A DNA stretch of 64,000 nt from Dastarcus helophoroides. Lineage: Eukaryota; Arthropoda; Insecta; Coleoptera; Bothrideridae. Position numbers and translations under genes: made by a program. The notes beneath the pieces are model-generated. The model saw only the letters and a program-made list of their open reading frames with translations. It did not search any database and was not told the origin of the DNA. Location of the stretch: assembly GCA_028583605.1 (NCBI GenBank), contig CM053331.1:39098283-39162282 (forward strand). The letters run 5' to 3'. This document shows, in pieces, positions 1 through 10,939 of the stretch. Positions within the stretch are counted from its first letter, which is position 1; every line of letters starts with the position of its first letter.

Positions 1-2000
1 ATGCTTGAGCACAATCCTTATAAAACAACGACTTCTCCTTGGGGTGTGGCCACTGAACTTTGTTAAATGTTTTAGAACATTGAGACCCATCGAACGAGTC
101 CTTGTTTAGTTAATTTATGACCTCCTTTCTTACTGTATAGGTAAGTGAAGACTTTAAAAGATTCCTAACTTTCTCATCTGGTGGTCCATCAACTTCTGCG
201 ACTGCCCCAAGACACTAACACCCATTGATAAGTTCCTGAAGTAGTAGTTCTTCCATTTCCCACGTTGCTGCCCCATTGGCAAGTGGATAGCAGCTAATAA
301 TCCTACTAGAAGAAATATTACTCTTTCTTTGGATAGAAGATCTGCTGTTTCATTTCTTTGGATCCCCGATGAGCCTCAAACCACCGAAGTGTAACTATAT
401 TGTGCTGACCTCATCAACACAATATTTAACTGATCTTGAACTAACTTCGAGACTTTCGGGGCATTTGGTCTAGTTTGACTGGCCTTGAATATCAGTATCC
501 TCTTTTGTAAGACGGCGTAACCTATTATTAAGCACAGTTTTTATAAAACAGTGACTTCTGCTTAAAAAATGGTCAGTGAAGTTTGTAAAATGTTTTATTC
601 CATTAATACACATCGAATGAGTCCTTGTTTAGTTTCTTTATGACCTCCTTTGTTACTATATAGGTGAGTGAACACTTTAAAAGATCCCTAACGTTCTCAT
701 CTGGTGGTCCATCAATGGACTTCTGCGACTGCCCCAAGTCATTAACACCCATCGATGAGTTCCTGAAGTAGTAGATCCTCCTTTCTCACATTGCTACCTA
801 ATTGGCAAGTGAATAATAGCTTCTAATCCTACTAGAGAAAATATTACTCTTCTTTTAGATAGAAGATCTGCTCTTTCATTTCCTTGAATCCATCGATGAG
901 CCTCAAACCACCAAAGATGCTGACCTCATTAACACAATATTTAACTAATCTTGAACTAATTTCGAAACTTTCAGGGTATTTAGTCTAGTTTGACTGGACT
1001 TGCAGATCAAGATTCTCTTTTATAAGATGTCGTAACCGATTCTTAAGCACAATCTTTATAAAACAGTGACTTCTGCTTGGAATATGGTCAATGAACTTTG
1101 TTAAATGTTTGATGCCGTTGATACCCATCGAATGAGTCCTTGACGCAATTGATTCTTTAATTAATGTATAAATAAGTGAACACTTTAAAAGATCCCTAAT
1201 TCTCTTGTCTGATGGTCCATCAATAGACTTCCGCGACTACCACAAGTCAGTAATACCCTCGATGAGTTCCTCAAGTAGTAGTTCCTTCATTGTCCCCGTT
1301 ACGGCCCCATTGGCAAGTGGATTGTAGCTTCTAATCCTACTAGAGGAAATATTACTTCTCTTTTGGATAGAAAATCTGCTCTTTCATTTTTTTGGATCCC
1401 TCGATGAGCCTCAAACCACCAAAGTGTAACTGTATTGTGCTGACCTGATTAATACAATAATTAACCAATCTTGAACTAATTTCGAGGCTTTCGAGGCATT
1501 TGGTCTAGTTTGACTGGCTTTGTAGATCAAGATTCTCTTTTTTAAGATGTCGTTACCGATTCTTGAGCACAGCCTTTATAAAACAGTGACTTCTGCTTGG
1601 AATGTGATCACACAATTGGACAAAAGCTTCTAATCCTAGTAGAGAAAATGGTACTCCTCTTTTCGCTAGAAGATCTGCTCTTTCATTTCCTTCGATACCC
1701 CGATGAGCCTCAAACCACCAAAGTGTGACTTTACGTTGCTGAGCATTTTCTCAGCTCATAAATATTTGAAGTTTAACCTAATCTTCAAATCTTAATCTAA
1801 TTTCGAAGACTTCCAGGGAATTTAGTGCAGTTTGACTGGTGTTGTAGATCAGCATCCTTTTTTATAAAACCTCGTATTACCAGATCTTGATTATGAGTAT
1901 TTAGAAAACTAACCATTGACAAAAAAGCATCCTTTTTTATAAAACCTCGTAACGGATTCTTCAGCACAGTGTTATAAAACAGTGACTTTACTTGAAAGTA
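1..2000 (-). repeat. Tandem ~520-bp repeat carrying a decayed LINE RNase H fragment
   Basis: A shared anchor (a GCAC motif followed by TTATAAAACAGTGACTTCT-like sequence) recurs near 7, 529, 1045 and 1565, giving spacings of 522, 516 and 520 bp; a fifth, shortened unit has its anchor near 1962. The units are diverged. Each full unit holds, on the - strand, a piece reading like the C-terminal end of a retrotransposon RNase H domain. The clearest copy (about 1610-1745) reads TLWWFEAHRGIEGNERAD followed by LLAKRG, which matches the family pattern of a His, then GNExAD, then LAK. Such a domain degrades the RNA strand of RNA-DNA hybrids during retrotransposition. No intact frame, reverse transcriptase or element end is visible, so this is a non-functional fragment that was tandemly amplified. 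Confidence 0.75.
1610..1745 (-). pseudogene. RNase H domain fragment of a non-LTR retrotransposon (relic)
   Basis: Read on the - strand this stretch is open and encodes VTLWWFEAHRGIEGNERAD, then LLAKRG. The family signature is a catalytic His in a 'W-x-PGH'-like motif, then GI-x-GNE-x-AD-x-LAK. The His, the GNE and the Asp are kept, while the usual Pro-Gly before the His is replaced by Glu-Ala. Sister copies centre on 368, 895, 1403 and 5907 with increasing damage. The rest of a LINE ORF2 is absent, so no function is expected. The match was made by eye from the motif; a jockey- or R1-type element is plausible but not established. Confidence 0.7.
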
Positions 2001-2486
2001 ACTAGATTTATTTATTTATTTTCTGCTTCTTTGTTATGCCAGCACCAGTTTTTGAGGAAAGAAAACTTGAAGATCTGACGTGCGGTTTCAAGTCCTCCGA
2101 ATTTACTTTTGCTTGCTAAAATGTTGACCGAAAATAATTACAATAAAAATGAAGACGCTTCAATTGCACAGTTCCTCAAAATTCAATTAGAGTTTACTTG
2201 AGCCCACTAAAATGACTAGAGGTCCCAATTGCCACATCTGTAATCAGCAGTAAAATACTCGATGTATTTCGTCAGATAAACTTTTAGAGGCTATCTACTT
2301 ACTATCTACTTTTAGAGACTTGTACAGATTTTTAGAGACTATCCAGACTATCCAATTGACTGGCATCAATTTTGAGCATACTATGCAATTCATTGCTATC
2401 AATGTTGAGCGAATTATCCAACTGATACTCAGCAGTGGATAGTATTTTTGATGAAACGGACTGGTCCTTGGTTATCTTCAAAAATT

Positions 2487-2566
2487 GAAATACAGATCTT
2501 GTCCCCTGAAACCAAGAAAGATTCTTTCTTGGTTTCTTGATTTCAGGGGACAAGTTCTCTATTTCA
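2487..2566. repeat. Near-perfect inverted repeat (palindromic insert)
   Basis: Two arms meet almost head to head: CTTGTCCCCTGAAA...CCAAGAAAG on the left and its reverse complement on the right. They differ by two substitutions and an 8-nt TCAAGAAA insertion in the right arm. The left arm also matches the start of two dispersed elements at 10835 and 48274, so this is probably a family member inserted or copied in inverted orientation. No coding potential. Confidence 0.75.
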
Positions 2567-2890
2567 ATTAGTGGATAGTATATACCAATACTGATAGAAT
2601 TTGGCTCTATTCAAACGAGACATTATTTTAAATCTAGCCATTAAAATTGTCAATGCTTCGATAGTAATAAAACTAATTAAACGCGCCATTAAGAAGATTT
2701 AAAATTGATAAACATATGCTAATTTTCCGAATAATTGTTGGAACCGGTCCTCACCTTAATAGAATATTTGAATTTATTATAACACTTTATGTAAACATCG
2801 GCTATTAAACCAAAAATAAAATTGACAAATCGTTGCTCATTTTGATGGATCAGTCTCGCCAGTTAATTAATCTTGTGTTTCCATGATTGT
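2567..2890. other. AT-rich spacer, nothing recognised
   Basis: Mostly unique AT-rich sequence between the palindrome and the 103-bp satellite. I see no open frame with coding character, no RNA gene and no repeat structure in it. Confidence 0.5.
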
Positions 2891-5375
2891 GCCTTCGGTC
2901 TCCTTAATCTGAAATTGCTCGAAACACATGTTCAATATTCATAATTTTGTAACGTTGAAGAAGTACCCAAATACTTAAGACAAAAGGCTGAGTATTTTTC
3001 CATGATTTGTCTTCTTCTCGTGCCTTCTTCTTTCTAGTTAACTGTAAAATGTAACGTTGAAGAAGTACCCAGATACTTAAGATAAAAGGCTGAGTATTTC
3101 TTCCATGATTCGTCATCTTCTCATGCCTTCTTCTTTTTATTTAATTATAAAATTTAACGTTACAGAAGTACCCAGATACTTAAGATAAAAGGCTAAGTAT
3201 TTCTATCATGATTTGTCTCTTCTCATGCCATCTTCTTTCTAGTTGACTGTAAAATTAAACGTTGAAGAAGTACCCAGATACTTAACATAAAAGGCTAAGT
3301 ATTTTTTTCATGATTCGTTTTCTTTTCATGCCTTCTTCTTTCTAGTTAACTATAAAATTTAACGTTGAAGAAGTACCCAGATACTTAGGATAAAAAGCTG
3401 AGTATTTTATCTATGATTTGTCTTCCTCTCATGCCTTCTTCTTTCTAGTTAACTGTAAAATTTAACATTGAAGAAGTACCCAGATACTTAAGATAAAAGG
3501 CTGAGTATTTTATCAATGATTCGTCTTCTTTTCATGCCTTCTTCTCTCTAGTTAACTGTAAAATTTAACGTTGAAGAACTACCCAGATACTTGAGATAAA
3601 AGGCTGAGTATTTTATCAATGATTCGCCTTCTTCTCATGCCTTTTTTTCTAGTTAACTGTAAAATTTAACATTGAAGAAGTACCCAGATACTTAAGATAA
3701 AAGGCTGAGTATTTTATCAATGATTCGTCTTCTTCTCATGCCTTTTTTTTAGTTAACTGTAAAATTTAACGTTAAAGAAGTACCCAGATACTTAAGATAA
3801 AAGGCTGAGTATTTCTCCCATGATTTGTCTTCTTCTCATGCCTTCTTCTTTCTAGTTAACTGTAAAATTTAACGTTGAAGAAGTATTCAGATACTTAAGA
3901 TAAAAGGCTGAGTATTTCTTCCATAATTCGTCTTCATCTCATGCCTTCTTCTCTCTAGTTAACTATAAAATTTAACGTTGAAGAAGTACCCAGATACTTA
4001 AGATAAAAGGCTGAGTATTTATTCCATGATTCGTCTTCATCTCATGCCTTCTTCTCTCTAGTTAACTATAAAATTTAACGTTGAAGAAGTATCCAGATAC
4101 TTAAGATAAAAGGCTGAGTATTTTATCAATGATTCGTCTTCTTCTCATGCCTTTTTTTCTAGTTAACTGTAAAATTTAACGTTGAAGAAGTACCCAGATA
4201 CTTAAGATAAAAGGCTGAGTATCTCTTCCATGATTCGTCTTCTTCTCATCCCTTCTTCTTTCTAGTTAACTGTACAATTTAACGTTGAAGAAGTACCCAG
4301 GTACTTAAGATAAAAGGCTGAGTATTTCTCCCATGATTCGTCTTCTCCTTATGCTTTCTTCTTCCTAGTTAACTGTAAAATTTAACGTTAAAGAAGTACC
4401 CAGATACTTAAGATAAAAGGCTGAGTATTTCTTCCATGATTTGTCTTCATCTCATGCCTTCTTCTCTCTAGTTAACTATAAAATTTAACGTTGAAGAAGT
4501 ACCCAGATACTTAAGATAAAAGGCTGAGTATTTTATCAATGATTCGTCTTCTTCTCATGCCTTCTTCTTTCTAGTTAACTGTAAAATTTAACGTTGAAGA
4601 AGTACCCAGATACTTAAGATAAAAGGCTGAGTATTTCTTCCATGATTCGTCTTCTTCTCATGCCTTCTTCTTTTTAGTTAACGTTGAAGAAGTACCCAGA
4701 TACTTAAGATAAAAGGCTGAGTATTTCTTCCATGATTTGTCTTCATCTCATGCCTTCTTCTCTCTAGTTAACTATAAAATTTAACGTTGAAGAAGTACCC
4801 AGATACTTAAGATAAAAGGCTGAGTATTTTATCAATGATTCGTCTTCTTCTCATGCCTTCTTCTTTCTAGTTAACTGTAAAATTTAACGATGAAGAAGTA
4901 CCCAGATACTTAAGATGAAAGGCTGAATATTTCTTCCATAATTCGTCTTCTTCTCATGCCTTCTTCTTTTTAGTTAACGTTGAAGAAGTACCCAGATACT
5001 TAAAATAAAAGGCTGAGTATTTCTTCCATGATTCGTCTTCATCTCATGCCTTCTTCTCTCTAGTTAACTATAAAATTTAAGCTTGAAGAAGTATCCGGAT
5101 ATTTGAGATAAAAGGCTGAGTATTTTATCAATGATTTGTCTTCTTCTCATGCCTTTTTTTCTAGTTAACTGTAAAATTTAACGTTGAAGAAGTACCCAGA
5201 TACTTAAGATAAAAGGCTGAGTATTTCTTCCATGATTCGTCTTCTTCTCATGCCTTCTTCTTTTTAGTTAACGTTGAAGAAGTACCCAGATACTTAAAAT
5301 AAAAGGCTGAGTATTTCTTCCATGATTCGTCTTCTTCTCATAACTTCTTCTTTCTAGTTAACTGTAAAATTTTCT
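2890..5375. repeat. Satellite with ~103-bp monomer, about 24 copies
   Basis: The monomer runs: GTTGAAGAAGTACCCAGATA, then CTTAAGATAAAAGGCTGAGT, then ATTTCTTCCATGATTCGTCT, then a TCATGCCTTCTTC segment, then TAGTTAACTGTAAAATTTAAC. It recurs every 95-106 bp. Several copies lack the CTGTAAAATTTAAC part and are shorter. A variant block (TTATCAATGA in place of TTCTTCCATGA) alternates irregularly with the main form, so there are at least two monomer subtypes. Each monomer contains the small inverted repeat AAGTA...TACTT. The short open frame on the - strand here is a translation of two monomers. Confidence 0.95.
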
Positions 5376-5590
5376 CCTATTTTTGATGCCCCACTAAAAT
5401 TTGTTCTTTCTGATGCCTTTGACTTCCTTCGTCATTGAAACTTCGCTTTCTTTGCACTTTCATGGTCTTTTCCCCATCTCGTCTTTTCGTCTTCTTGTCT
5501 TTTGGCTTCTTGTTTTATATTCTCCATCAATTATTTTCTTCTCTTCTGCTTTTCTTCTTTTCAGTTATTCTGATTTCCTCTATTTCTTCT
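5376..5590. other. Spacer between satellite and LINE relics
   Basis: Pyrimidine-rich, low-complexity sequence with scattered CTTCTT runs that foreshadow the octamer arrays downstream. The short open frames here look like chance frames in pyrimidine-rich DNA. No supported gene. Confidence 0.45.
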
Positions 5591-6120
5591 ATTGCTGTGT
5601 TATTGGCAAGTGGACAATAGCTTCTAATCTTACTAGAGAAAATACTGCTCCTCTTTTGGCTAGGTAAGCGAACACTTTCAAATATCCCTTCTTCTCTGAT
5701 GATCCATCTTGATGATCTCTGATCTTCTCTGATGGATCAATGGATCAATGGACTTCCACCCATCGATGAGTTCCTAAAGTAGTAGTTCCTCCATTGCCCA
5801 CATTGCTGCCTTATTGGCAAGTGGTTAATAGCTTCTAATCCTACTAGAGAAGATGCTGCTCCTCTTTTGGCTAGCAGATCTGCTCTTTCATTTCCTTCGA
5901 TACCCCGATGAGCCTCAAATCACCAAAGTGTATGTTGCTGAGCATTTTCTCAGTTCATCAAAAGAACACTTAACTAACCTAGAACTAATTTGGAAGACTT
6001 TCAGGGAATTTAGTGCAGTTTGACTGGTGTTGTAGATTAGCATCCTTTTTTATAAGACCTCGTATTACCAGATCTTGATTATGAGCATTTAGAAAACTAA
6101 CCATTGACAAAAAAGCTCTC
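5590..6120 (-). pseudogene. Two more RNase H-fragment relics of the 520-bp unit
   Basis: A partial copy lies near 5600-5665 and a longer one near 5810-6110. On the - strand the longer copy reads EAHRGIEGNERADLLAKRG, then AASSLVGLEAINHL, which is the best-kept version of the fragment seen in 1-2000. The flank (dinucleotide-poor text with CGTATTACCAGATCTTGATT near 6060) also matches the tail of the last unit near 1873, so the two regions share a common origin. No complete element is present. Confidence 0.7.
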
Positions 6121-6822
6121 CTTTCAACGTCTTCAGTTTCTTTCTTTTTAATCTTTTTTCCTTTTCTCCTTCGCTTCTTCTCTTTTTTCTCGTTGTTTTC
6201 TTGTCTTGTTCTGTTCTTCTTTTTTCCTTCCCTTCTTTTCTTCTTTTCTGCTGTTCTTATCAAGTTCTCTTCTTTTTAAAATGTGACTGTCAGATCTTGA
6301 TTGTGGACATTTACAGAAGTATCTCAAACGAAAAGAATTTCTTTTCATCGTTATATCTCTGGTTCCATTTGTTTCTTTACTTCTAGATTTCCTTACTCTT
6401 ACTTACTCCTTACCCTTTTTTTTTTCCTTATATTCTTTGCTTTGGATTTTATTCGTTTCAGATTTTCTTCTTTTTAAAATCCAACTGCCAGGTCTTGATC
6501 ATGGTGATTTAAGAGCAAGAAACATTAACGAAAAAGCTCTCTGCTCGTCGTGAAATCTTTGTTTTTTTTACATTTTCTTCTTTTCTTCTCATCTTCTCGT
6601 CTTCTCGTCTTATGATCTTTTCGTTTTCTCGCCATTTTGTCTTCTATTCTTCTGGCCTTTTTGTCTCCTTGTTTTTTTGTTGCCTTCAATCTCTGATCAA
6701 TAATTTTTTCTCTTCTGCTTTTCTTCTTTTTAGTTTTCCTGCTTTTTGATACTTAATTCCCAGATCTTTATTATAAACATTTTAAGAAATAACCGTTAAT
6801 AAAAAAGCTCTATTTTTATCGC
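6120..6822. repeat. Diverged copy of the ~1-kb higher-order unit
   Basis: Contains the motif CAGATCTTGATTGTGGACAT followed by an ATCGTTATATCTCTGGTTCC segment, which recurs near 8655 and 9630, embedded in CTTCTT-rich DNA. It looks like the oldest, most diverged member of the repeat series up to 10700. A shorter motif, AGATCTTGATTATGAACATT-like, also recurs near 1880, 6065, 6480 and 6760. No coding potential. Confidence 0.65.
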
Positions 6823-8605
6823 CATGTCTTCGGTTCTTTCTTTTTTTCTTTTTCTTTTCTTCTCTTTAATTCTTCTTTTCTTGTTCTTTTCTTCTCATCT
6901 TCTCTTCTTCTCTTTTTTTGTTTTTCTCTTGTTCTCTTTTTCTCTTCTGCTACACTTCTCTACTTCTCTTCTCCTCTTCTTCTCTTCTTCTCTTCTTCTC
7001 TTCTTTTCTTCCTCTCTTCTTCTCTTCTTCTCTTCTTCCCTTCTTATCTTCTTCTATTCTTTTCTTCTTTTTTCTTCTCTTCTTCTCTTCTTTTCTTCTT
7101 TTCTTCTTCTATTCTTTTCTTCTTTTTTCTTCTCTTCTTCTCTTCTTTTCTTCTCTTCTTTTCTTCTCTTCTTTTCTTCTTCTCTTCTTTTCTTCTTCTA
7201 TTCTTTTCTTCTTCTCTCCTTATATTCTTTTCTTCTTCTCTTCTTCTCTTCTTCTCTTCTTCTCTTCTTCTCTTCTTTCTTCTTCTCTTCTTCTCTTCTT
7301 CTCTTCTTTTCTTTTCTTCTTCTCTTCTTCTCTTCTTCTCTTCTTCTCTTCTTCTTTTCCACTCTTCTCTTATTCTCTTCTTCTTTTCTTTTCTTCTTCT
7401 CTTCTTCTCTTCTTCTCTTCTTCTCTTCTTCTCTTCTTCTCTTCTTCTCTTCTTCTCTTCTTTCTCCTTCTTCTCTTCTTCTCTTCTTCTCTTCTTCTCT
7501 CTTCTTCTCTTCTTCTCTTTTTCTCTTTTTCTTTCTTTTCTTCTTCTTTCTTCTTCTCTTATTTTCTTCTTCTCTTATTTTCTTCTTCTCTTCTTCTCTT
7601 CTTTTTTTCTTCTCTTCTTCTCTTCTTCTCTTCTTTTTTCTTTTTTTCTTCTCTTCTTCTCTTCTTCTCTTCGTTTCTTCTTCTCTTCTTCTCTTATTCT
7701 CTTCTTCTCTTCTTCTCTTCTTCTCTTCTTCTCTTCTTCTCTTCTTCTCTTCTTCTCTTCTTCTCTTCTTCTCTTCTTCTCTTCTTCTCTTCTTCTCTTC
7801 TTCTCTTCTTCTCTTCTTCTCTTTTTCTCTTTTTTCTTCCTCTTCTTTTTTCTTCTCTTCTTTACTTCTTCTTTTCTTCTCTTCTTCTCTTCTTCTCTTC
7901 GTTTCTTCTTCTCTTCTTCTCTTATTCTCTTCTTCTTTTCTTCTTATCTTCTCTTCTTTTTTTTCCTCTTCTCCCTTCTTCTCTTCTTCTTTTCTTCTCT
8001 TCTTCTCTTCTTCTCCTTTTCTCTTCTTCTCTTCTTCTCTTCATTTCTTTTTTCTTCTTCTCTTATTCTCTTCTTCTCTTCTTCTTATCTACTCTTCTTC
8101 TTTTCTTTTCTTCTTCTCTTCTTCTCTTCTTCTCGTCTTCTCTTCTTCTCTTCTTTTCTTCTTCTCTTCTTCTCTTCTTCTCTTCCTTTCATCTTCTCAT
8201 CTTCTCATCTTCTCATCTTCTCATCTTCTCATCTTCTCATCTTCTCATCTTCTTTTCTTCTCTTCTTCTCTTCTTTTGTTCTTTTGGTCTTCTTTCTTTT
8301 TCTCCTTCTCTTGTTCTTTTCTTCTTTTCTTCTCTTCTTCTCTTCTTCCTTTCTTCTCTTTTTCTCTTTTTCTCCTCTTCTCCTCTTCTCTTCTTCTCTT
8401 CGTCTCTTCTCTTTTTCTTTTCTTCTTCTCTTCTTCTCTCTTTCGCTTCTTTTCTTCTTCTCTTCTTCTCTTCTTATCATATTTTATTTTTCTATTCCGT
8501 TCTTCTCTTCTTCTCTTTTTCTCTTCTTCTCTTCTTCTCTTCTTCTCTTCTTCTCTTCTTTTTTTATTATCTTCTTGTTCTGCTCTTCTTTTTTCCTTCC
8601 CTTCA
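6823..8605. repeat. Pyrimidine octamer array (CTTCTCTT)n, main block
   Basis: About 1.8 kb of almost pure C/T on the + strand with period 8 (CTTCTCTT). Frequent single-base changes and small length changes break the register. A sub-block of (CATCTTCT) units lies near 8190-8250. Open frames of up to 624 codons run through it in several frames on both strands, all made of Ser/Leu/Phe or Arg/Glu/Lys repeats. They are open only because the octamer contains no stop codon, and are not genes. Confidence 0.95.
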
Positions 8606-8624
8606 ACTCTTCTTTTCTGCTGTT

Positions 8625-9150
8625 CTTATCAGCTTCTCTTCTTTTTGAAGTTTAACTGTCAAATCTTGATTGTGGACATTTGCAAAAGTAACCTCTGACA
8701 AAAAGAATTTCTGCTCATCGTTATATCTCTGGTTCCATTTGCTTCTTTATTGGATGTTATTCATTTTAGATTTTCTTATTTTTGAGACCCAACTGCTAGT
8801 TCTTGATCCTGGTGATTTAAGAGCAAAAAGCCATCTGCTAGTCGTGAAATCTTTGGTTCTTTACATTTTATTCTTTTCTTCCCACCTTCTCGTCTTCTCG
8901 TCTTCTCGTCTTCTCGTCTTCTCGTCTTCTCGTCTTCTCGTCTTCTCGTCTTCTGATCTCTTCGTTTTCTCGCCGTCACGTCTTCTAATCTTCTCGTCTT
9001 TTTGTTTTCTTGTCTTTTTTCTCCTTCAATTTCCGATCAATAATTTTTTTCTCTTCTGCTTTTCTTCTTTTTAGTTTTTCTTCTTTTTAATACTTAATTG
9101 CCTGATCTCCATTATGAACATTTAAAGAAATAAAAACTCTATTTTCATCG
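8625..9150. repeat. Higher-order unit, copy 1 (with CGTCTTCT octamer block)
   Basis: Non-array spacer that is nearly identical to 9598-10155; the offset is 973 bp at the start and about 1004 bp at the far end. It contains an 8883-8955 block of the octamer variant CGTCTTCT (about nine units), which shows the octamer drifting from CTTCTCTT. The spacer plus the following array forms a ~1-kb higher-order repeat. Confidence 0.85.
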
Positions 9151-9600
9151 CCATGTCTTCGGTTCTTTCTATTTTCTTCTTTTCTTCGTTTTTTCTTCTC
9201 TTCTTCTCTTATTCTCTTCTTCTCCTCTTATCTTCTTATCTTCTTCTCTTCCTTTCTTCTTCTTTCTTTGCTTCTTCTCTTCTTCTCTTCTTCTCTTCTT
9301 CTCTTCTTCTCTTCTTCTCTTCTTCTCTTCTTCTCTTCTTCTCTTCTTCTCTTCTTCTCGGCTTCTCTTCTTCTCTTCTTCTCGGCTTCTCTTTTTCTCT
9401 TTTTCTTTTCTTCTCTTCTTCTCTTCGTCTCTTCTTCTCTTCTTTGCTTCTTCTCTTCTTCTCTTCTTCTCTTCTTCTCTCCTTCATCTTCTTCTCTTCT
9501 CCTCTTCTTCTTTTCTTCTCTTTTTCTCTTCTTATATTCTTTTCTTCTAGTCTTGATCTCCTCTGTTTTTCTCCTTCCCTTCTTTTCTTCTGTTGTTCTT
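9150..9600. repeat. Pyrimidine octamer array (CTTCTCTT)n, second block
   Basis: Same octamer as the main block, with a long clean run near 9280-9350, then variants containing CTCGGCTT and CTTTTTCT. It lies between the two near-identical spacers. Open frames across it on both strands are repeat translations. Confidence 0.95.
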
Positions 9601-10155
9601 ATCAGCTTCTCTTCTTTTTGAAGTTTAACCGTCAAATCTTGATTGTGGACATTTGCAAAAGTAACCTCTGACAAAAAGAATTTCTGCTCATCGTTATATC
9701 TCTGGTTCCATTTGCTTCTTTACTTCTTGACTTCCTGTACTCTTTTTTTCTCCTTATATTCTTTGCTTTGGATGTTATTCATTTTAGATTTTCTTATTTT
9801 TGAGACCCAACTGCTAGTTCTTGATCCTGGTGATTTAAGAGCAAAAAGCCATCTGCTAGTCGTGAAATCTTTGGTTCTTTACATTTTATTCTTTTCTTCC
9901 CACCTTCTCGTCTTCTCGTCTTCTCGTCTTCTCGTCTTCTCGTCTTCTCGTCTTCTCGTCTTCTCGTCTTCTGATCTCTTCGTTTTCTCGCCGTCACGTC
10001 TTCTAATCTTCTCGTCTTTTTGTTTTCTTGTCTTTTTTTCTCCTTCAATTTCCGATCAATAATTTTTTTCTCTTCTGCTTTTCTTCTTTTTAATACTTAA
10101 TTGCCTGATCTCCATTATGAACATTTAGAGAAATAAAAAGCTCTATTTTCATTGC
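9600..10155. repeat. Higher-order unit, copy 2
   Basis: Near-identical to 8625-9150, including the CGTCTTCT octamer block (here about 9903-9975). It differs mainly by an extra ~46-bp TTCTTGACTTCCTGTACTCT segment near 9723, which accounts for part of the offset change between the copies. Confidence 0.85.
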
Positions 10156-10605
10156 CATGTCTTCGGTTCTTTCTATTTTCTTCTTTTCTTCTTTCTTTCT
10201 TCTCTTCTTCTCTTATTCTCTTCTTTTCCTCTTCTCTTCTTCTCTTCTTCTCTTCCTTTCTTCTTCTTTTCTTTGCTTCTTCTCTTCTTCTCTTCTTCTC
10301 TTCTTCTCTTCTTCTCTTCTTCTCTTCTTCTCTTCTTCTCTTCTTCTCTTCTTCTCTTCTTGTCTTCTTCTCTTCTTCTCTTCTTCTCTTCTTCTCTTCT
10401 TGTCTTCTTCTCTTCTTCTCTTCTTCTCTTCGTCTCTTCTTCTCTTCTTCTCTTCTTCTCTTCTTTCCTTCTTCTCTTCTTCTCTCCTTCATCTTCTTCT
10501 CTTCTCCTCTTCTTCTCTTCTTCTCTTTTTCTCTTCTTATATTCTTTTCTTCTAGTCTTGATCTCCACTGTTTTTCTCCTACCCTTCTTTTCTTCTGTTG
10601 TAATT
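10155..10605. repeat. Pyrimidine octamer array (CTTCTCTT)n, third block
   Basis: Third octamer array, closely matching 9150-9600 with an offset of about 1004 bp. It ends in the same TTCTAGTCTTGATCTCC segment as the second block and then enters a third, diverged spacer near 10605. Confidence 0.95.
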
Positions 10606-10834
10606 ATCAGGTTCTCTTCTTTTTGAGGTTTAACTGTCAGATCTTGATTGTAAATATTTTCAAAAGAAACCGCTGACGAAAGATTCCTGCTCACATCTTT
10701 GGTGGCCTTCCATTTGTTTCTTTTCTTCTTGACTTCAACTTTTTTTCTCTCTTTATATTCCTTTCTTCTGCTGCTCCTTTTTCTTTAGATTTTCTTTTTT
10801 TTTTTGAAGTCTGTCAGATTTTAATTATGAATTT

Positions 10835-10932
10835 GATATACAAATCTTATCCCTTGAAACCAAAAAGATTAAAAAAACACAACACTTCCAACGCGTTTTG
10901 ATGGTCAAGCTATCATCATCAGAGGAATACTT
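10835..10932. repeat. Dispersed ~100-bp element, copy A
   Basis: Starts with TACAAATCTTATCCCTTGAA and goes on through CCAACGCGTTTTGATGGTCA and AGCTATCATCATC. The same order of motifs occurs at 48274-48375, and the first third occurs at 2487. The conserved ACGCGTT core and CATCATC tail suggest the end of a mobile element family that I cannot name. Confidence 0.6.
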
Positions 10933-10939
10933 GATTATG

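Noticed and set aside
6824..8698. Open frames of 624 and 576 codons (Ser/Leu/Phe)
   Set aside because: They are translations of the CTTCTCTT octamer, which contains no stop codon in any frame, and they exist in several frames at once.
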